Of a stretch of DNA of 50,795 nt, positions 17,084-25,311 are shown piece by piece. Position numbers and translations under genes: made by a program. How positions within the stretch are numbered: the stretch's first letter is position 1; each line of letters opens with the position of its first letter. Source of the DNA: Brasilonema sp. UFV-L1 (GTDB lineage Bacteria; Cyanobacteriota; Cyanobacteriia; Cyanobacteriales; Nostocaceae); the NCBI RefSeq assembly GCF_012912105.1, contig NZ_QMEA01000051.1, positions 1 through 50,795 of the forward strand. The letters run 5' to 3'. The notes under the pieces were generated by a model that did not search any database, was not told where the DNA came from, and saw only the letters and a list, made by a program, of their open reading frames with translations.

Positions 17084-17446
17084 TTGCTGGCTAAATATCA
17101 ACCTAAGGTAATTAAAACTGATGAAGAAAACGAACAAGCAATTGCCTTGGCGGAAGAATTGGCACATCGTCTTGATAAAACAGCGGAAGAATCAGCTTTA
17201 CTTGAGCTTTTAATTGCTTTAATCGAAAAATATGAAAATGAGACATACCCAATGGGGAAATCAAGTTCTCATTCAATGCTTCTACATTTAATGGAAGCAC
17301 GTGGTATTGAGGAAGCTGACTTAGTTGAAATTCTTAGTTCGAGTGGGATTACTTCTGAAGTGATTCAAGGTACAGAAGTAATCAGTGAAGCACAAGCTCA
17401 AACCCTAGCTAATTTTTTCAAGGTTGACCCTGGATTATTTTTTTGA
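17084..17446 (+). CDS. higA: HigA-type antitoxin-like protein
   Basis: The 120-residue product matches HigA-like antitoxins found in cyanobacteria: NLLAKYQPKVIKTDEENEQA at the N terminus, a helical middle, and a C-terminal helix-turn-helix (MLLHLMEARGIEEADLVEIL - SEVIQGTEVISEAQAQTLANFF). Homologous sequence continues upstream in frame (KLQTINPEIYANLL) but no ATG or GTG is found before a TGA, so the true start has probably been lost and TTG 17084 is the best available. No complete HigB toxin is visible on either side, making this an orphan antitoxin or a decaying gene. Confidence 0.6.
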   Translation: MLAKYQPKVIKTDEENEQAIALAEELAHRLDKTAEESALLELLIALIEKYENETYPMGKSSSHSMLLHLMEARGIEEADLVEILSSSGITSEVIQGTEVISEAQAQTLANFFKVDPGLFF

Positions 17447-17491
17447 ATTTGTAAGCATTTTTAAGAACTTATTTAGAGCGAAGCCACTACA

Positions 17492-18442
17492 TCACTTCTG
17501 AATTTTCTGAACCGCCCGTTGAGCTTGAATACTAACTTCTCGATCAGGATCATCTAACGCTTGCTGAAGTGCATTTATAGCATCAGGATGACCCAAATGA
17601 CCAAGAGCGATCGCAACTTCTTTTCGTACATCTGCAGATTCATCTGTTAATGCTTGAATTAACACTGGCAGAACTTTTATATGTGGTATTTTTTGTAAAG
17701 TCTGTGCTGCTGATTTCCGCACTTGCCAATGTTCATCACCTAAAGCGATTTCTAATGCTGAAATTGCTTGGTCATTTTCATGAATAGCAAGAGATTTTGC
17801 TGCATTGCGACGGACTTGCCAATCGCTGTCACTTGTGAGTGCTTGACTAAGTATTAAAATAACTTCTGTGTCTTGTAAATACCCTAAAGTTAAAGCAGTA
17901 GCACGGCGTACAGTCGGATTAGAATCAGATATTAACGCTAAAGCTTGGGGACATTTTTCAACTTGATTGAGATAGCGGAGTGTTGTGATCGCGGCTTCTC
18001 TTAAATGCGCATTTTCTGAATTGAAAAATTCTATAATATATGGTAATGACTGAATATCATGAATTTTGCGAAGAAGAATTAGGAGATTCAATTGTAAGTA
18101 GATATTGTTGTGACTGAGATGATTTAGCAATAATGATAAATGTGTAGGTGAAACTAAGTCATTTAAAGCTGATAATGCTTCAGTGCGAATTTCTGCATCG
18201 GGTGAACTAAGGCATTTTAATAAAGCTGGTACAGCAACAGGATTCGCAATTTCCCAAAGAGCAGAGATGGCTATTTTTTGAACATTCAAGTTTTCATCTT
18301 GTAGAGCATAAATTAGGGGTTCTATTGCCTCTTCCTCGCCAAGATGTTGTAAAGATTTGACAGCAACTAAGCGGTCATCAACTTCTGGCGATCGCAGCAT
18401 TTCGATCCAATAATTGGGGTTATTATGAGTGTCATTATACAT
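17492..18442 (-). CDS. HEAT-repeat (PBS-lyase-like) protein
   Basis: The 316-residue protein consists almost entirely of ~31-residue HEAT-like repeats, each with the pattern D-x-x-V-R-x-x-A-x-x-L-G/A (for example NPTVRRATALTLGYL, DWQVRRNAAKSLA, HWQVRKSAAQTLQ, SADVRKEVAIALGHLG). Such alpha-solenoids bind protein partners; in cyanobacteria related repeats occur in phycobilin lyases and in many uncharacterised scaffolds. It is the last gene of a tight minus-strand set: methyltransferase, ferredoxin (31-base gap), then this protein (57-base gap). A role as scaffold or maturation factor for the ferredoxin/flavoprotein pair is conceivable but not shown. Confidence 0.82.
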   Translation of the reverse strand: MYNDTHNNPNYWIEMLRSPEVDDRLVAVKSLQHLGEEEAIEPLIYALQDENLNVQKIAISALWEIANPVAVPALLKCLSSPDAEIRTEALSALNDLVSPTHLSLLLNHLSHNNIYLQLNLLILLRKIHDIQSLPYIIEFFNSENAHLREAAITTLRYLNQVEKCPQALALISDSNPTVRRATALTLGYLQDTEVILILSQALTSDSDWQVRRNAAKSLAIHENDQAISALEIALGDEHWQVRKSAAQTLQKIPHIKVLPVLIQALTDESADVRKEVAIALGHLGHPDAINALQQALDDPDREVSIQAQRAVQKIQK

Positions 18443-18499
18443 TTTTTAAAAACCGCACCAGATGCAGAGAGCGCAGAGTAATAACTTTTTACAAACAAA

Positions 18500-18727
18500 T
18501 TAGCGCAATAAGAATGGAATCTGTACAGTAATAGCATTTGTTGGACATTCTTTTTCGCAAGGCAGACAGAACCAACACTCGTCATATTTCATGTAGGCTT
18601 TGCCTGTCTCTGGGTTTTTTGCGAGGACATCAAGCGGACAAACTTCAATACAAGCTGTGCATTTTTCTAAACATTTTGATTCATCGACGATAACAGGGAC
18701 ATCAACTCTTTGATTTATTAAAGCCAT
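18500..18727 (-). CDS. Small 2[4Fe-4S] ferredoxin (AprB-like)
   Basis: The 75-residue protein has two cysteine clusters: C19-x3-C23-x2-C26-x3-C30-P and C51-x2-C54-x2-C57-x3-C61-P. The extra residue in the first cluster departs from the usual CxxCxxC spacing. Proteins of this kind partner AprA/fumarate-reductase-type flavoproteins, and one lies upstream in the same direction (21679-23394). ATG 18727 (MALINQ) is preferred; a longer frame overlaps the end of the methyltransferase gene. It would carry electrons to or from the flavoprotein in the cytosol. Confidence 0.8.
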   Translation of the reverse strand: MALINQRVDVPVIVDESKCLEKCTACIEVCPLDVLAKNPETGKAYMKYDECWFCLPCEKECPTNAITVQIPFLLR

Positions 18728-18758
18728 AGTATCTAACTCTCTTTTTATATCTCGTCTT

Positions 18759-19541
18759 TTAGTTATCAAGCGTAGCACGAATAAAACGATAACCTACGTC
18801 AATTTGTGTTAATTTTTCAATTTCACCATACTTTGCACCCCATTCTCCACTACTTAAATCTGCTGCGAGTAATTTCACTCCTTGCTTGACTAAATTCGGT
18901 TCTGCCAAAGCGAAAGATGATATTCCAGCACGTACTTCTTGTTGAAGATACAACTTAGGACGCTTCCAAGCTGCAGCTGCAAATAAATCAGACAAATCAT
19001 GGGGCAACAAAAAAGGTATAATTTCAACATGTCTTTTGGTATTAGCTTGAATTAGGTTAGCAAGTTCGTTAAGTGGTAAAAATCGTGAGGCATCTTGCCA
19101 CAAAAATGGAAAGTAATCATAAAGCCATATCTTCTGTGCTAATCTGATATCAAATGTCAGCAAAACTATTGCTCCGTTTCTGACGACTCTATGCATTTCT
19201 TGAAAGGATTTTTCTAAGTTAGAAAAATGATGAATGGTCAGGATACTTATGACTGCATCAACCGAATTATCTGCTAAAGGTAAATCTTCTGCATAGCCAG
19301 TGAACCACTTCACTTGTGGATGCTCTACTGCTTGTTTTTGCATGACTGGAGAAGGTTCGATAGCATTAACAGAAAATCCTTGGTTAGCAAGCGCTAGACT
19401 GTAACTACCAGTCCCCGCTCCAATATCAGCGATAGTGCTACCTTTGGGTAAATTAAGTTGGTCAATTAATGTATTAACAATGCGAGCGTCAGGGACACGG
19501 GTTTTGGAGTATTGTTGACCAATTGAATTGTAAATAGGCAT
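18759..19541 (-). CDS. Class I SAM-dependent methyltransferase
   Basis: The 260-residue protein carries the SAM-binding loop ADIGAGTGSYSLALA at about residues 34-48, an acidic ribose contact in AIEPSP, and LPLADNSVDAVISILTIHHF, a standard post-I to motif II pattern of the UbiE/Methyltransf_11 group. The ATG at 19541 (MPIYNSIG) is preferred over an upstream TTG. Its substrate is unknown. It heads the methyltransferase-ferredoxin-HEAT set. Confidence 0.82.
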   Translation of the reverse strand: MPIYNSIGQQYSKTRVPDARIVNTLIDQLNLPKGSTIADIGAGTGSYSLALANQGFSVNAIEPSPVMQKQAVEHPQVKWFTGYAEDLPLADNSVDAVISILTIHHFSNLEKSFQEMHRVVRNGAIVLLTFDIRLAQKIWLYDYFPFLWQDASRFLPLNELANLIQANTKRHVEIIPFLLPHDLSDLFAAAAWKRPKLYLQQEVRAGISSFALAEPNLVKQGVKLLAADLSSGEWGAKYGEIEKLTQIDVGYRFIRATLDN

Positions 19542-19615
19542 TGGTATAATGTTGAGATTTAGATGACTTAACTCTTGAAGCAATCTCTTAATAAAAGCAG
19601 ACTTTTAGTAGTATT

Positions 19616-19685
19616 GTAGGGTGGGCAGTGCTTACCGTATTTTGCTGACTACATCGGAGTTTTGCGTTCGCACTGCCCACCTTAC
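19616..19685. repeat. 70-bp inverted-repeat element
   Basis: GTAGGGTGGGCAGTG (19616-19630) and CACTGCCCACCTTAC (19671-19685) are reverse complements with one mismatch. A condensed relative (AAGGTGGGCATTGCCCATCTT) lies at 45309-45329, so this is a dispersed family. It contains TTACCGTA but lacks the left half-site of the 26-bp motif. Confidence 0.55.
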
Positions 19686-19702
19686 GTGTTGGTTTTTAGT
19701 AA

Positions 19703-20128
19703 TCAAGTTGAATATTTAGAATTCAAATCTACATAACCTTCTGAAAGGTCACAACCCCATACAGTTGCAGAAGCTTCACCAATGTTGAGACTAACGTGAA
19801 TACTTACTTTATCTTTTGACATAATTTTCCGTATATCTTCAAAAGTTTCATCATTTGAACCACTAGGATAAACGTGAATCTCACCAAATTTAATGACAAC
19901 AAGTTCTGGATTGATTTCTTTATCATTTTCACATTTCCCTATTGCCATAACTACTCTTCCCCAGTTGGGATCTGCTCCATGCACGGCAGTTTTCACCAAT
20001 GGTGAATTAACAATTGCTTTAGCAACTCTTTTGGCTTGTGCATAGTTAGTATCTGTAGTATCTCGTATACCTATATTGGTAATGAAAGTACTAAATCCTT
20101 GAGGAATGAAAGAAGTTGGTAATTGCAT
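19703..20128 (-). pseudogene. argJ: ArgJ (ornithine acetyltransferase) C-terminal half
   Basis: The 141-residue frame matches only the beta-chain half of ArgJ: AKRVAKAIVNSPLVKTAVHGADPNWGRV, a middle segment, then SVSLGxG-like VSLNIGEASATVWGCDLSEGYVDLN. Full ArgJ is about 400 residues and needs the preceding half, including the self-cleaving Thr in its KGxGMI/ATML motif, which is absent here. The first ~30 residues are not ArgJ-like. An ATG is present and the gene is spaced 6 bases from the GNAT gene, so it may still be translated, but argJ activity is not expected. Confidence 0.65.
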
Positions 20129-20134
20129 ATTCTT

Positions 20135-20599
20135 TTAGAAAATCAATTCTTTACAAAAAGTCAATGACTGTTTTATATTGGTATAACCAATTTTTTCATA
20201 AAAACGATGAGCCTCTTTGCGTTTAATATTAGAGCGTATGAGGATTCCCTGACAGCCAACAAGAGAAGCCCATTGCTCAATATGTTGCATAAAAAGTCGC
20301 CCAATCCCACTGTGGCGATAATCCTCATCTACAACTAACCCGAAGAGAACCGCCTGTTTTGGATTTACTATCAAGTCACAAGCGTGAGCATGTCCCCAGC
20401 CAATAACATAATCATTTGGTAGAGTTGCAACATAGACAACATGAGCCTCATTTTGTTCGATATGAGCGAGGCGTTCTTGTATCTGTTGCTGCGTGGCAGA
20501 ATACCCAAGTTGCTCGCAAAGAATAGCAATCCGCTCTGCATCTTTGCTCTTAGCTAGTCTCACTTTAGTTTGAGGATGAGCAGGTAATGTAAATGTCAT
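20135..20599 (-). CDS. GNAT-family N-acetyltransferase
   Basis: The 154-residue protein has the GNAT acetyl-CoA-binding motif in LVVDEDYRHSGIGRLFMQHIEQWA (R/Q-x-x-G-x-G/A form RHSGIG) and the C-terminal KRKEAHRFYEKIGY element. Length fits the family. ATG 20599 is used instead of an upstream TTG. It is followed after 6 bases by the ArgJ fragment and lies in the long minus-strand run that starts with the binding protein at 24536. The acceptor is unknown. Confidence 0.83.
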   Translation of the reverse strand: MTFTLPAHPQTKVRLAKSKDAERIAILCEQLGYSATQQQIQERLAHIEQNEAHVVYVATLPNDYVIGWGHAHACDLIVNPKQAVLFGLVVDEDYRHSGIGRLFMQHIEQWASLVGCQGILIRSNIKRKEAHRFYEKIGYTNIKQSLTFCKELIF

Positions 20600-20729
20600 G
20601 CAACTCAAGATGATTGAATTTTCTCAAACAATGATTGATCATCTATGTTTTAAAAATTTGTAGTATCAACTTCAAAGATTTGACTTTGTATATTTAACAT
20701 TTCGTATTCACCCTTTAATCAAGACTGTT

Positions 20730-21655
20730 TTACCTCCTACTTTGCTGAAAAAGCCTACCATCAATGGCTGTAAGTCCTATCAAGATAAATGCCATACCTG
20801 CAAAAGCAGTCCAATCTAATCTTTCACCCAGGATAAATACACCCAGTAGGAGTGCACTGACGGGAATCAAGAAAGCAACCAGTGAGAGGTTGGTTGCACC
20901 TGCGACAGAAAGTATACGGAAATAAATTAAGTAGGCGATCGCGGTATTACACAGCCCTAATATTAATAAAGCCCCCCAAGTGATAGTACTCGGTTTTAAA
21001 GTCCAAGGTTGTTCTAAGATAAGTGCTAGCGGCAGTATCATTACTGTTGTACTAGCAAGTATTCCTGCTGAAACAACAACGGGTGACAACTCCTGGAAAC
21101 GTCGCCCGTAGATCCCAGCACAGCTATAAGAAAAAGCAGCACCAATAATCGCAAACAGTCCAAGACTTCGTAATTTTATTCCATGCAGGACTTCTGGTCC
21201 AACCAACACAACTACACCACATAAGCCAATTATCACTCCGAACAAGCGATTAATTGTCAAACGTTCATCATGGGTGAGCAAATGTGCAAGCACCACTGTA
21301 AACAATGGGGTTGTGGCATTGAGAATAGCGGCAAGGCTGCTATCGATCTGCGTCTGCCCCCACACGATAAGACTAAACGGAATAAGATTGTTGAGAGCAC
21401 CCATCGCTAAAAACGCTCTCCACATTCGAGGTGAAGCTGGTATTTGCTGTCCGCTGAGGTAGACGAAGGAAATAAGGGCGATAAGCCGGAGGCTTGACGC
21501 TACGCGTACGCCGCAAAGCTAACACGACCTAACACCACTGTAAACGGCTGGAGATCCCTTAGAACAATCTTGGTGAAAAAGAAAGAACCACCCCACAACA
21601 AAGATAGAATCAACAGAAGTATCCATTCTTTCGCCCTCATTCTTGGATTCTTCAT
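20730..21655 (-). pseudogene. EamA/DMT-family transporter disrupted by a small repeat
   Basis: The reconstructed gene starts at ATG 21655 (MKNPRMRAKEWILL) and reads LLWGGSFFFTKIVLRDLQPFT through VVLGRV, then runs into a stop. The other part continues in a different frame from LIALISFVYLSGQQIPASPRMW to the normal end, with the paired EamA helices intact. Between them, about 21486-21520, lies a GC-rich palindromic repeat (GCTACGCGTACGCCGC). Its insertion shifts the frame (total length is 3n+2). The gene starts 24 bases after the flavoprotein stop and was probably co-transcribed. EamA proteins are inner-membrane metabolite exporters. Confidence 0.7.
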
Positions 21656-21678
21656 AGGTAAGGTTGCCCAAATCAAAT

Positions 21679-23394
21679 TCAGCGAACCGTCACATTATAA
21701 ACTTCTTTTGCGACATCAACCTCCACTACATAAGGTTCGACAGGACGCTTAAACAACACCATTTCCCCTGATTCATCTTTCTTTAAATTGACATGACAAA
21801 ACCACTCATCATCGTTCTTTTCGGAATAATCTAATCGATAATGATAAAGACCCCAACGACTTTCTCGACGATATAATGATGCTCTGGCTGCCATTTCTGC
21901 ACAGTCGCGAATAAAATGAACTTCCATACAGCGCATCAATTCATGGGGATCGCGAGCACCCATGAAATCTAATGTTTCTTGATAGTGGACAAAATTTCTC
22001 AAACCAATTTCTATTTTGTTCCCTACTTTGGGTGGTTGTAGATAATCATTAACTAAGCGCCGTAATTTATATTCCACCTGGGTGTGAGGAATACCATTTG
22101 ATCGAGTTAAAGGCGCATAAATTCTTGATTTTTCAGATTCTAAAAAATCTTTCTCTGGCTCGATGTGATCTAAGTTCTGAATATACTCAATGGCATGAGT
22201 TCCTGCTAGACGACCGAAAACAAATGCTCCAATCATATAATTATGAGGAACGCTTGCCATGTCTCCAGCAGCATACAAACCTGGGATAGTTGTTTGGGCT
22301 TTTTCATTCACCCAAACACCAGAAGCACTATGACCACTACACAAGCCAATTTCTGATATGTTCATTTCAACGCCGTGGGTGCGATAGTCTTCGCCTCTAC
22401 CTTGATGAAAGCGTTCTCTACTTGGTCGTTCATTCGACCAAAGTATGGATTCAATTTCTGAAATTGTATCTTCGTCAAGATGGGTCATTTTGAGTTGAAC
22501 TGGTCCTTTGCCAGAGTTTAATTCTTTCCAGATTTCTAGCATCATTTGACCACTCCAGTAATCGCAACTGATGAAGCGATTTCCTTCAGCGTTAGCAGTA
22601 TGAGCACCGAAAGGTCCAGCAACATAGGCGCAAGCTGGACCGTTATAATCTTTAATTAAAGGATTGATTTGAAAGCACTCAATGTTGCTGAGTTCTGCTC
22701 CAGCATGATAAGCCATTGAGTAGCCATCCCCGGCATTAGTAGGATTTTCATAAGTGCCGTAGAGATAACCAGAAGCAGGTAATCCTAAACGTCCACATGC
22801 TCCTGTACATAGAATGACTGCTTTAGCTTGAATGATAATAAAATCACCGTTTCTCACATCAAATCCCACAGCACCAATAGCACGTTTTTCTCCTACTAAA
22901 ACGCGGGTTGCCATGACGCGATTGGTGACTTTGACTTTGTGGCGTTTGACTTGTCGAGTCAGAATTGGCTTGAGGTCTTTTCCTTCTGGCATGGGCAGAA
23001 CATATTTCCCAACACGATGCACTTGTTTTAAGTCGTAGTTACCTTGAGCATCTTTTTGAAATTTCACACCCCAGCTTTCTAATTCTTGGATGACTTCGTA
23101 GCCTAATTTGCCCGTTTGATAAACGGCTTTTTGATTGAGAATACCATCGTTGGCAAGGGTGACTTCACGAACGTATTTTTCTGCAGTGGAATGACCGGGA
23201 ATGACAGCAGTATTTACGCCATCCATACCCATTGCGATCGCCCCACTGCGACGAATGTTAGCCTTTTCTAAAATCAGCACCTCAGCATCAGGATTTGCTT
23301 GCTTGGCTTTAATAGCAGCCATTGTTCCTGCTGTCCCGCCACCAATAACCAGCACATCGGTTTTTATCCACTGGGTAGTTGTATTCGTCACCAT
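21679..23394 (-). CDS. AprA-like / fumarate-reductase-type flavoprotein subunit (copy 1)
   Basis: The 571-residue protein has the FAD-binding loop VLVIGGGTAGTMAAIKA near the N terminus, the covalent/FAD-region motif ANIRRSGAIAMGMDGVN, the ILCTGACGRLGLP strand, the AHTANAEGNRF segment, and GLYAAGDMASVPHN near the C-terminal FAD contact. It resembles the alpha subunit of adenylylsulfate reductase (AprA) and related FAD proteins more than true SdhA. Cyanobacteria normally reduce sulfate through PAPS reductase, so an APS role is not assumed. It lies 75 bases downstream of a sulfonate-binding protein gene on the same strand, with a matching ferredoxin 3 kb on. ATG 23394 is chosen over a TTG six codons upstream. 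Confidence 0.8.
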   Translation of the reverse strand: MVTNTTTQWIKTDVLVIGGGTAGTMAAIKAKQANPDAEVLILEKANIRRSGAIAMGMDGVNTAVIPGHSTAEKYVREVTLANDGILNQKAVYQTGKLGYEVIQELESWGVKFQKDAQGNYDLKQVHRVGKYVLPMPEGKDLKPILTRQVKRHKVKVTNRVMATRVLVGEKRAIGAVGFDVRNGDFIIIQAKAVILCTGACGRLGLPASGYLYGTYENPTNAGDGYSMAYHAGAELSNIECFQINPLIKDYNGPACAYVAGPFGAHTANAEGNRFISCDYWSGQMMLEIWKELNSGKGPVQLKMTHLDEDTISEIESILWSNERPSRERFHQGRGEDYRTHGVEMNISEIGLCSGHSASGVWVNEKAQTTIPGLYAAGDMASVPHNYMIGAFVFGRLAGTHAIEYIQNLDHIEPEKDFLESEKSRIYAPLTRSNGIPHTQVEYKLRRLVNDYLQPPKVGNKIEIGLRNFVHYQETLDFMGARDPHELMRCMEVHFIRDCAEMAARASLYRRESRWGLYHYRLDYSEKNDDEWFCHVNLKKDESGEMVLFKRPVEPYVVEVDVAKEVYNVTVR

Positions 23395-23468
23395 AGCGTC
23401 TGAAAGTCCCAATACAAAACAGTATTAAATTAGAAACAATTTTTCATCCTTTATTCTTCAACTTTTAC

Positions 23469-24536
23469 TTATTGCCCTTTCCAAACGATTTCCTTCACTT
23501 GAATTTGCTTGGGAAGCAGCTTAATTTTTTGGAAGGTATCAGCAACCTCTTGTTGTTTAGCAATGACTTCCTCTGTCAAAGGCAAAACACCATACTCTCG
23601 CCGTTTTTCTGCTAGTTCCAGTACCGCCGCTTTAATACCTAATTGTGGTTCTAAAAACTTCGCAACTTCTGCTGGATTACTTGCTGCCCATTTGTCTACT
23701 TTAGTGACTTCATCCAAAATTGTTTTCAAAACATCAGGATGTTCTTCCACAAATGATTTGCGAGCAAGGTAATAACCCCGATTTGGTGCTAAATTTGTTG
23801 CATCTGTTATGGTTCTTGCCCCTGTTGCTTCTTGGGCTGCTGCTAGATAAGGATCCCAAATTGCCCAGGCATCAACGTTACGACTTTCAAAGGCAGCACG
23901 AGCATCTGCTGGTGTGAGAAAAACTGGCTTAATATCACTGTACTTTAATCCGGCAGATTCTAAGGCTTTGACAACGAGATAGTTAGTATTTGAACCTTTG
24001 GCAAAGGCAACTTTTCTGCCTTTAAGTTCAGCGACAGTTTTTATTGGTGAATTTTTCTGTACGATAATCGCTTCTGCCTTTGGTCCCCAAGGATCGTAGG
24101 CGACGTAAACTAAAGGATTACCTGCCGCTTGGGCAAAGATCGGTGGTGATTCACCTGTGTAACCAAAGTCAACACTACCCGCGTTCATGGCTTCCAGCAT
24201 GGGTGGACCTGCGGGGAATTCAGTCCATTTTACAGTTCCACCAGAAGGTGCTAAAGCTTGCTCTAGGCTGCTTTTGCTCTTTAGGGCATTGAGGATAGTT
24301 GCCGCCTTTTGAAAGCCAATATTAACTGTAATACTGCCAGTCACATTTTGATTGCTAGTAGGTGAGGTGACTGCTTCTGGTTTAGTGGCGTTGGAAGAAC
24401 AGGCAGACACGACTAGGCTTAAGCCCAGCCCCAAGGCAAATAGCAGAGAAAGGGAACGGGTTCTCCGTTGCCGGAAATTTGAGTATAAAACTTGTCCAAT
24501 ACTCAAAACCCTAGTTTTTAAGAATTTCATCAACAT
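23469..24536 (-). CDS. ssuA: Sulfonate ABC transporter substrate-binding lipoprotein (SsuA type)
   Basis: The 355-residue protein has a lipoprotein signal (LVVSAC, Cys46) and the two-lobed SsuA fold. Family motifs are IGFQKAATILNALKSK, VKWTEFPAGPPMLEAMNAGSVDFGYTGESPPIFAQAAG, and VAFAKGSNTNYLVVKALE. SsuA-type proteins capture alkanesulfonates or taurine-like anions in the periplasm and deliver them to SsuBC. It is the first gene of a minus-strand run with the flavoprotein and the broken EamA gene. Two copies of the 26-bp motif lie upstream, at 24732 and 24891. Confidence 0.9.
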   Translation of the reverse strand: MLMKFLKTRVLSIGQVLYSNFRQRRTRSLSLLFALGLGLSLVVSACSSNATKPEAVTSPTSNQNVTGSITVNIGFQKAATILNALKSKSSLEQALAPSGGTVKWTEFPAGPPMLEAMNAGSVDFGYTGESPPIFAQAAGNPLVYVAYDPWGPKAEAIIVQKNSPIKTVAELKGRKVAFAKGSNTNYLVVKALESAGLKYSDIKPVFLTPADARAAFESRNVDAWAIWDPYLAAAQEATGARTITDATNLAPNRGYYLARKSFVEEHPDVLKTILDEVTKVDKWAASNPAEVAKFLEPQLGIKAAVLELAEKRREYGVLPLTEEVIAKQQEVADTFQKIKLLPKQIQVKEIVWKGQ

Positions 24537-24731
24537 AGATGCATATAATCAAGTATTTCTGGAATAGTCTTACTGCTGAGCGCACTATGTTTTTAAGTAT
24601 TTACACTGCTATGCCATAGAAAATAGTGTTTTTTTACTTAAAAAGCGAAAAAGAAAAACTTGTACTCAAATTTAATTTTCCAATTGAGATTTAAAGATTG
24701 TTCTATATCTTAACTCTAGTTCACCATAAAT

Positions 24732-24757
24732 ACTATTTGTTTATCTGTTTACCGTAT
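24732..24757. promoter_or_regulatory. 26-bp sulfur-region motif, site A (TACTA-N16-CCGTA)
   Basis: The half-sites are exactly 16 bases apart, as in the two near-perfect dyads at 38103 and 43905. The site lies about 195 bases before the ssuA-type gene (minus) and in the shared spacer with the haloperoxidase-like gene (plus). Confidence 0.5.
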
Positions 24758-24890
24758 TTAACACTTGTATCGGTTGATAATGACATAGATTGCTGGAATA
24801 GGCAAGCCAAATATACGGTGATTTTGTAACAATCGTTTACTTGCTTTTGACGGTTGTTTGTGAGATATTGTTGATTTAACAGCTAAAATA

Positions 24891-24916
24891 TACGGTTATT
24901 TAATAGATTTACAGTA
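24891..24916. promoter_or_regulatory. 26-bp sulfur-region motif, site C (TACGG-N16-CAGTA)
   Basis: This is the second copy in the same spacer, with one mismatch in the right half. A further isolated TACGG half-site lies at 24814. The rest of the 775-base spacer is AT-rich, without a gene. Confidence 0.5.
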
Positions 24917-25311
24917 CATTTGCTGATTTTTGAAAGATAGTGGCTTTAGCTGTACCATCGTTTGAAAAAGCGATGTCGAATGATTTTTAGCTACTCAAAA
25001 TCAGCACTGACAAATCAACGAGGGATAAATGCCATCAATGTTTTGTTGATTTATTACGAGAGCATTGAGAACGATACCTAAGTCATTCTCACAATAGTTA
25101 AAGCAAGTCTAATTTGTGCGTAAAAACGCACGATTACTTACTGTTAGATATTCCTACAGCTTATACAGTCGCTTTCATATGTATAAGCATAATTGCTATG
25201 CAGTGAAACCGTAGCAATAGGTACAGCTATTAGGAATCATTCCTGCGTACTTAAAGTTGTCTTGCAATAGTACAACGCTCTATATCACTTTCTAGTTTTG
25301 GAGGAAATCTC

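Noticed and set aside
19631-19639. TTACCGTA as an eighth sulfur-motif copy
   Set aside because: The left half-site at the fixed spacing is missing and the sequence lies inside a dispersed inverted repeat.
24814-24839. TACGG-N16-GTTTA as another motif copy
   Set aside because: The right half matches too poorly; listed only as an isolated half-site.
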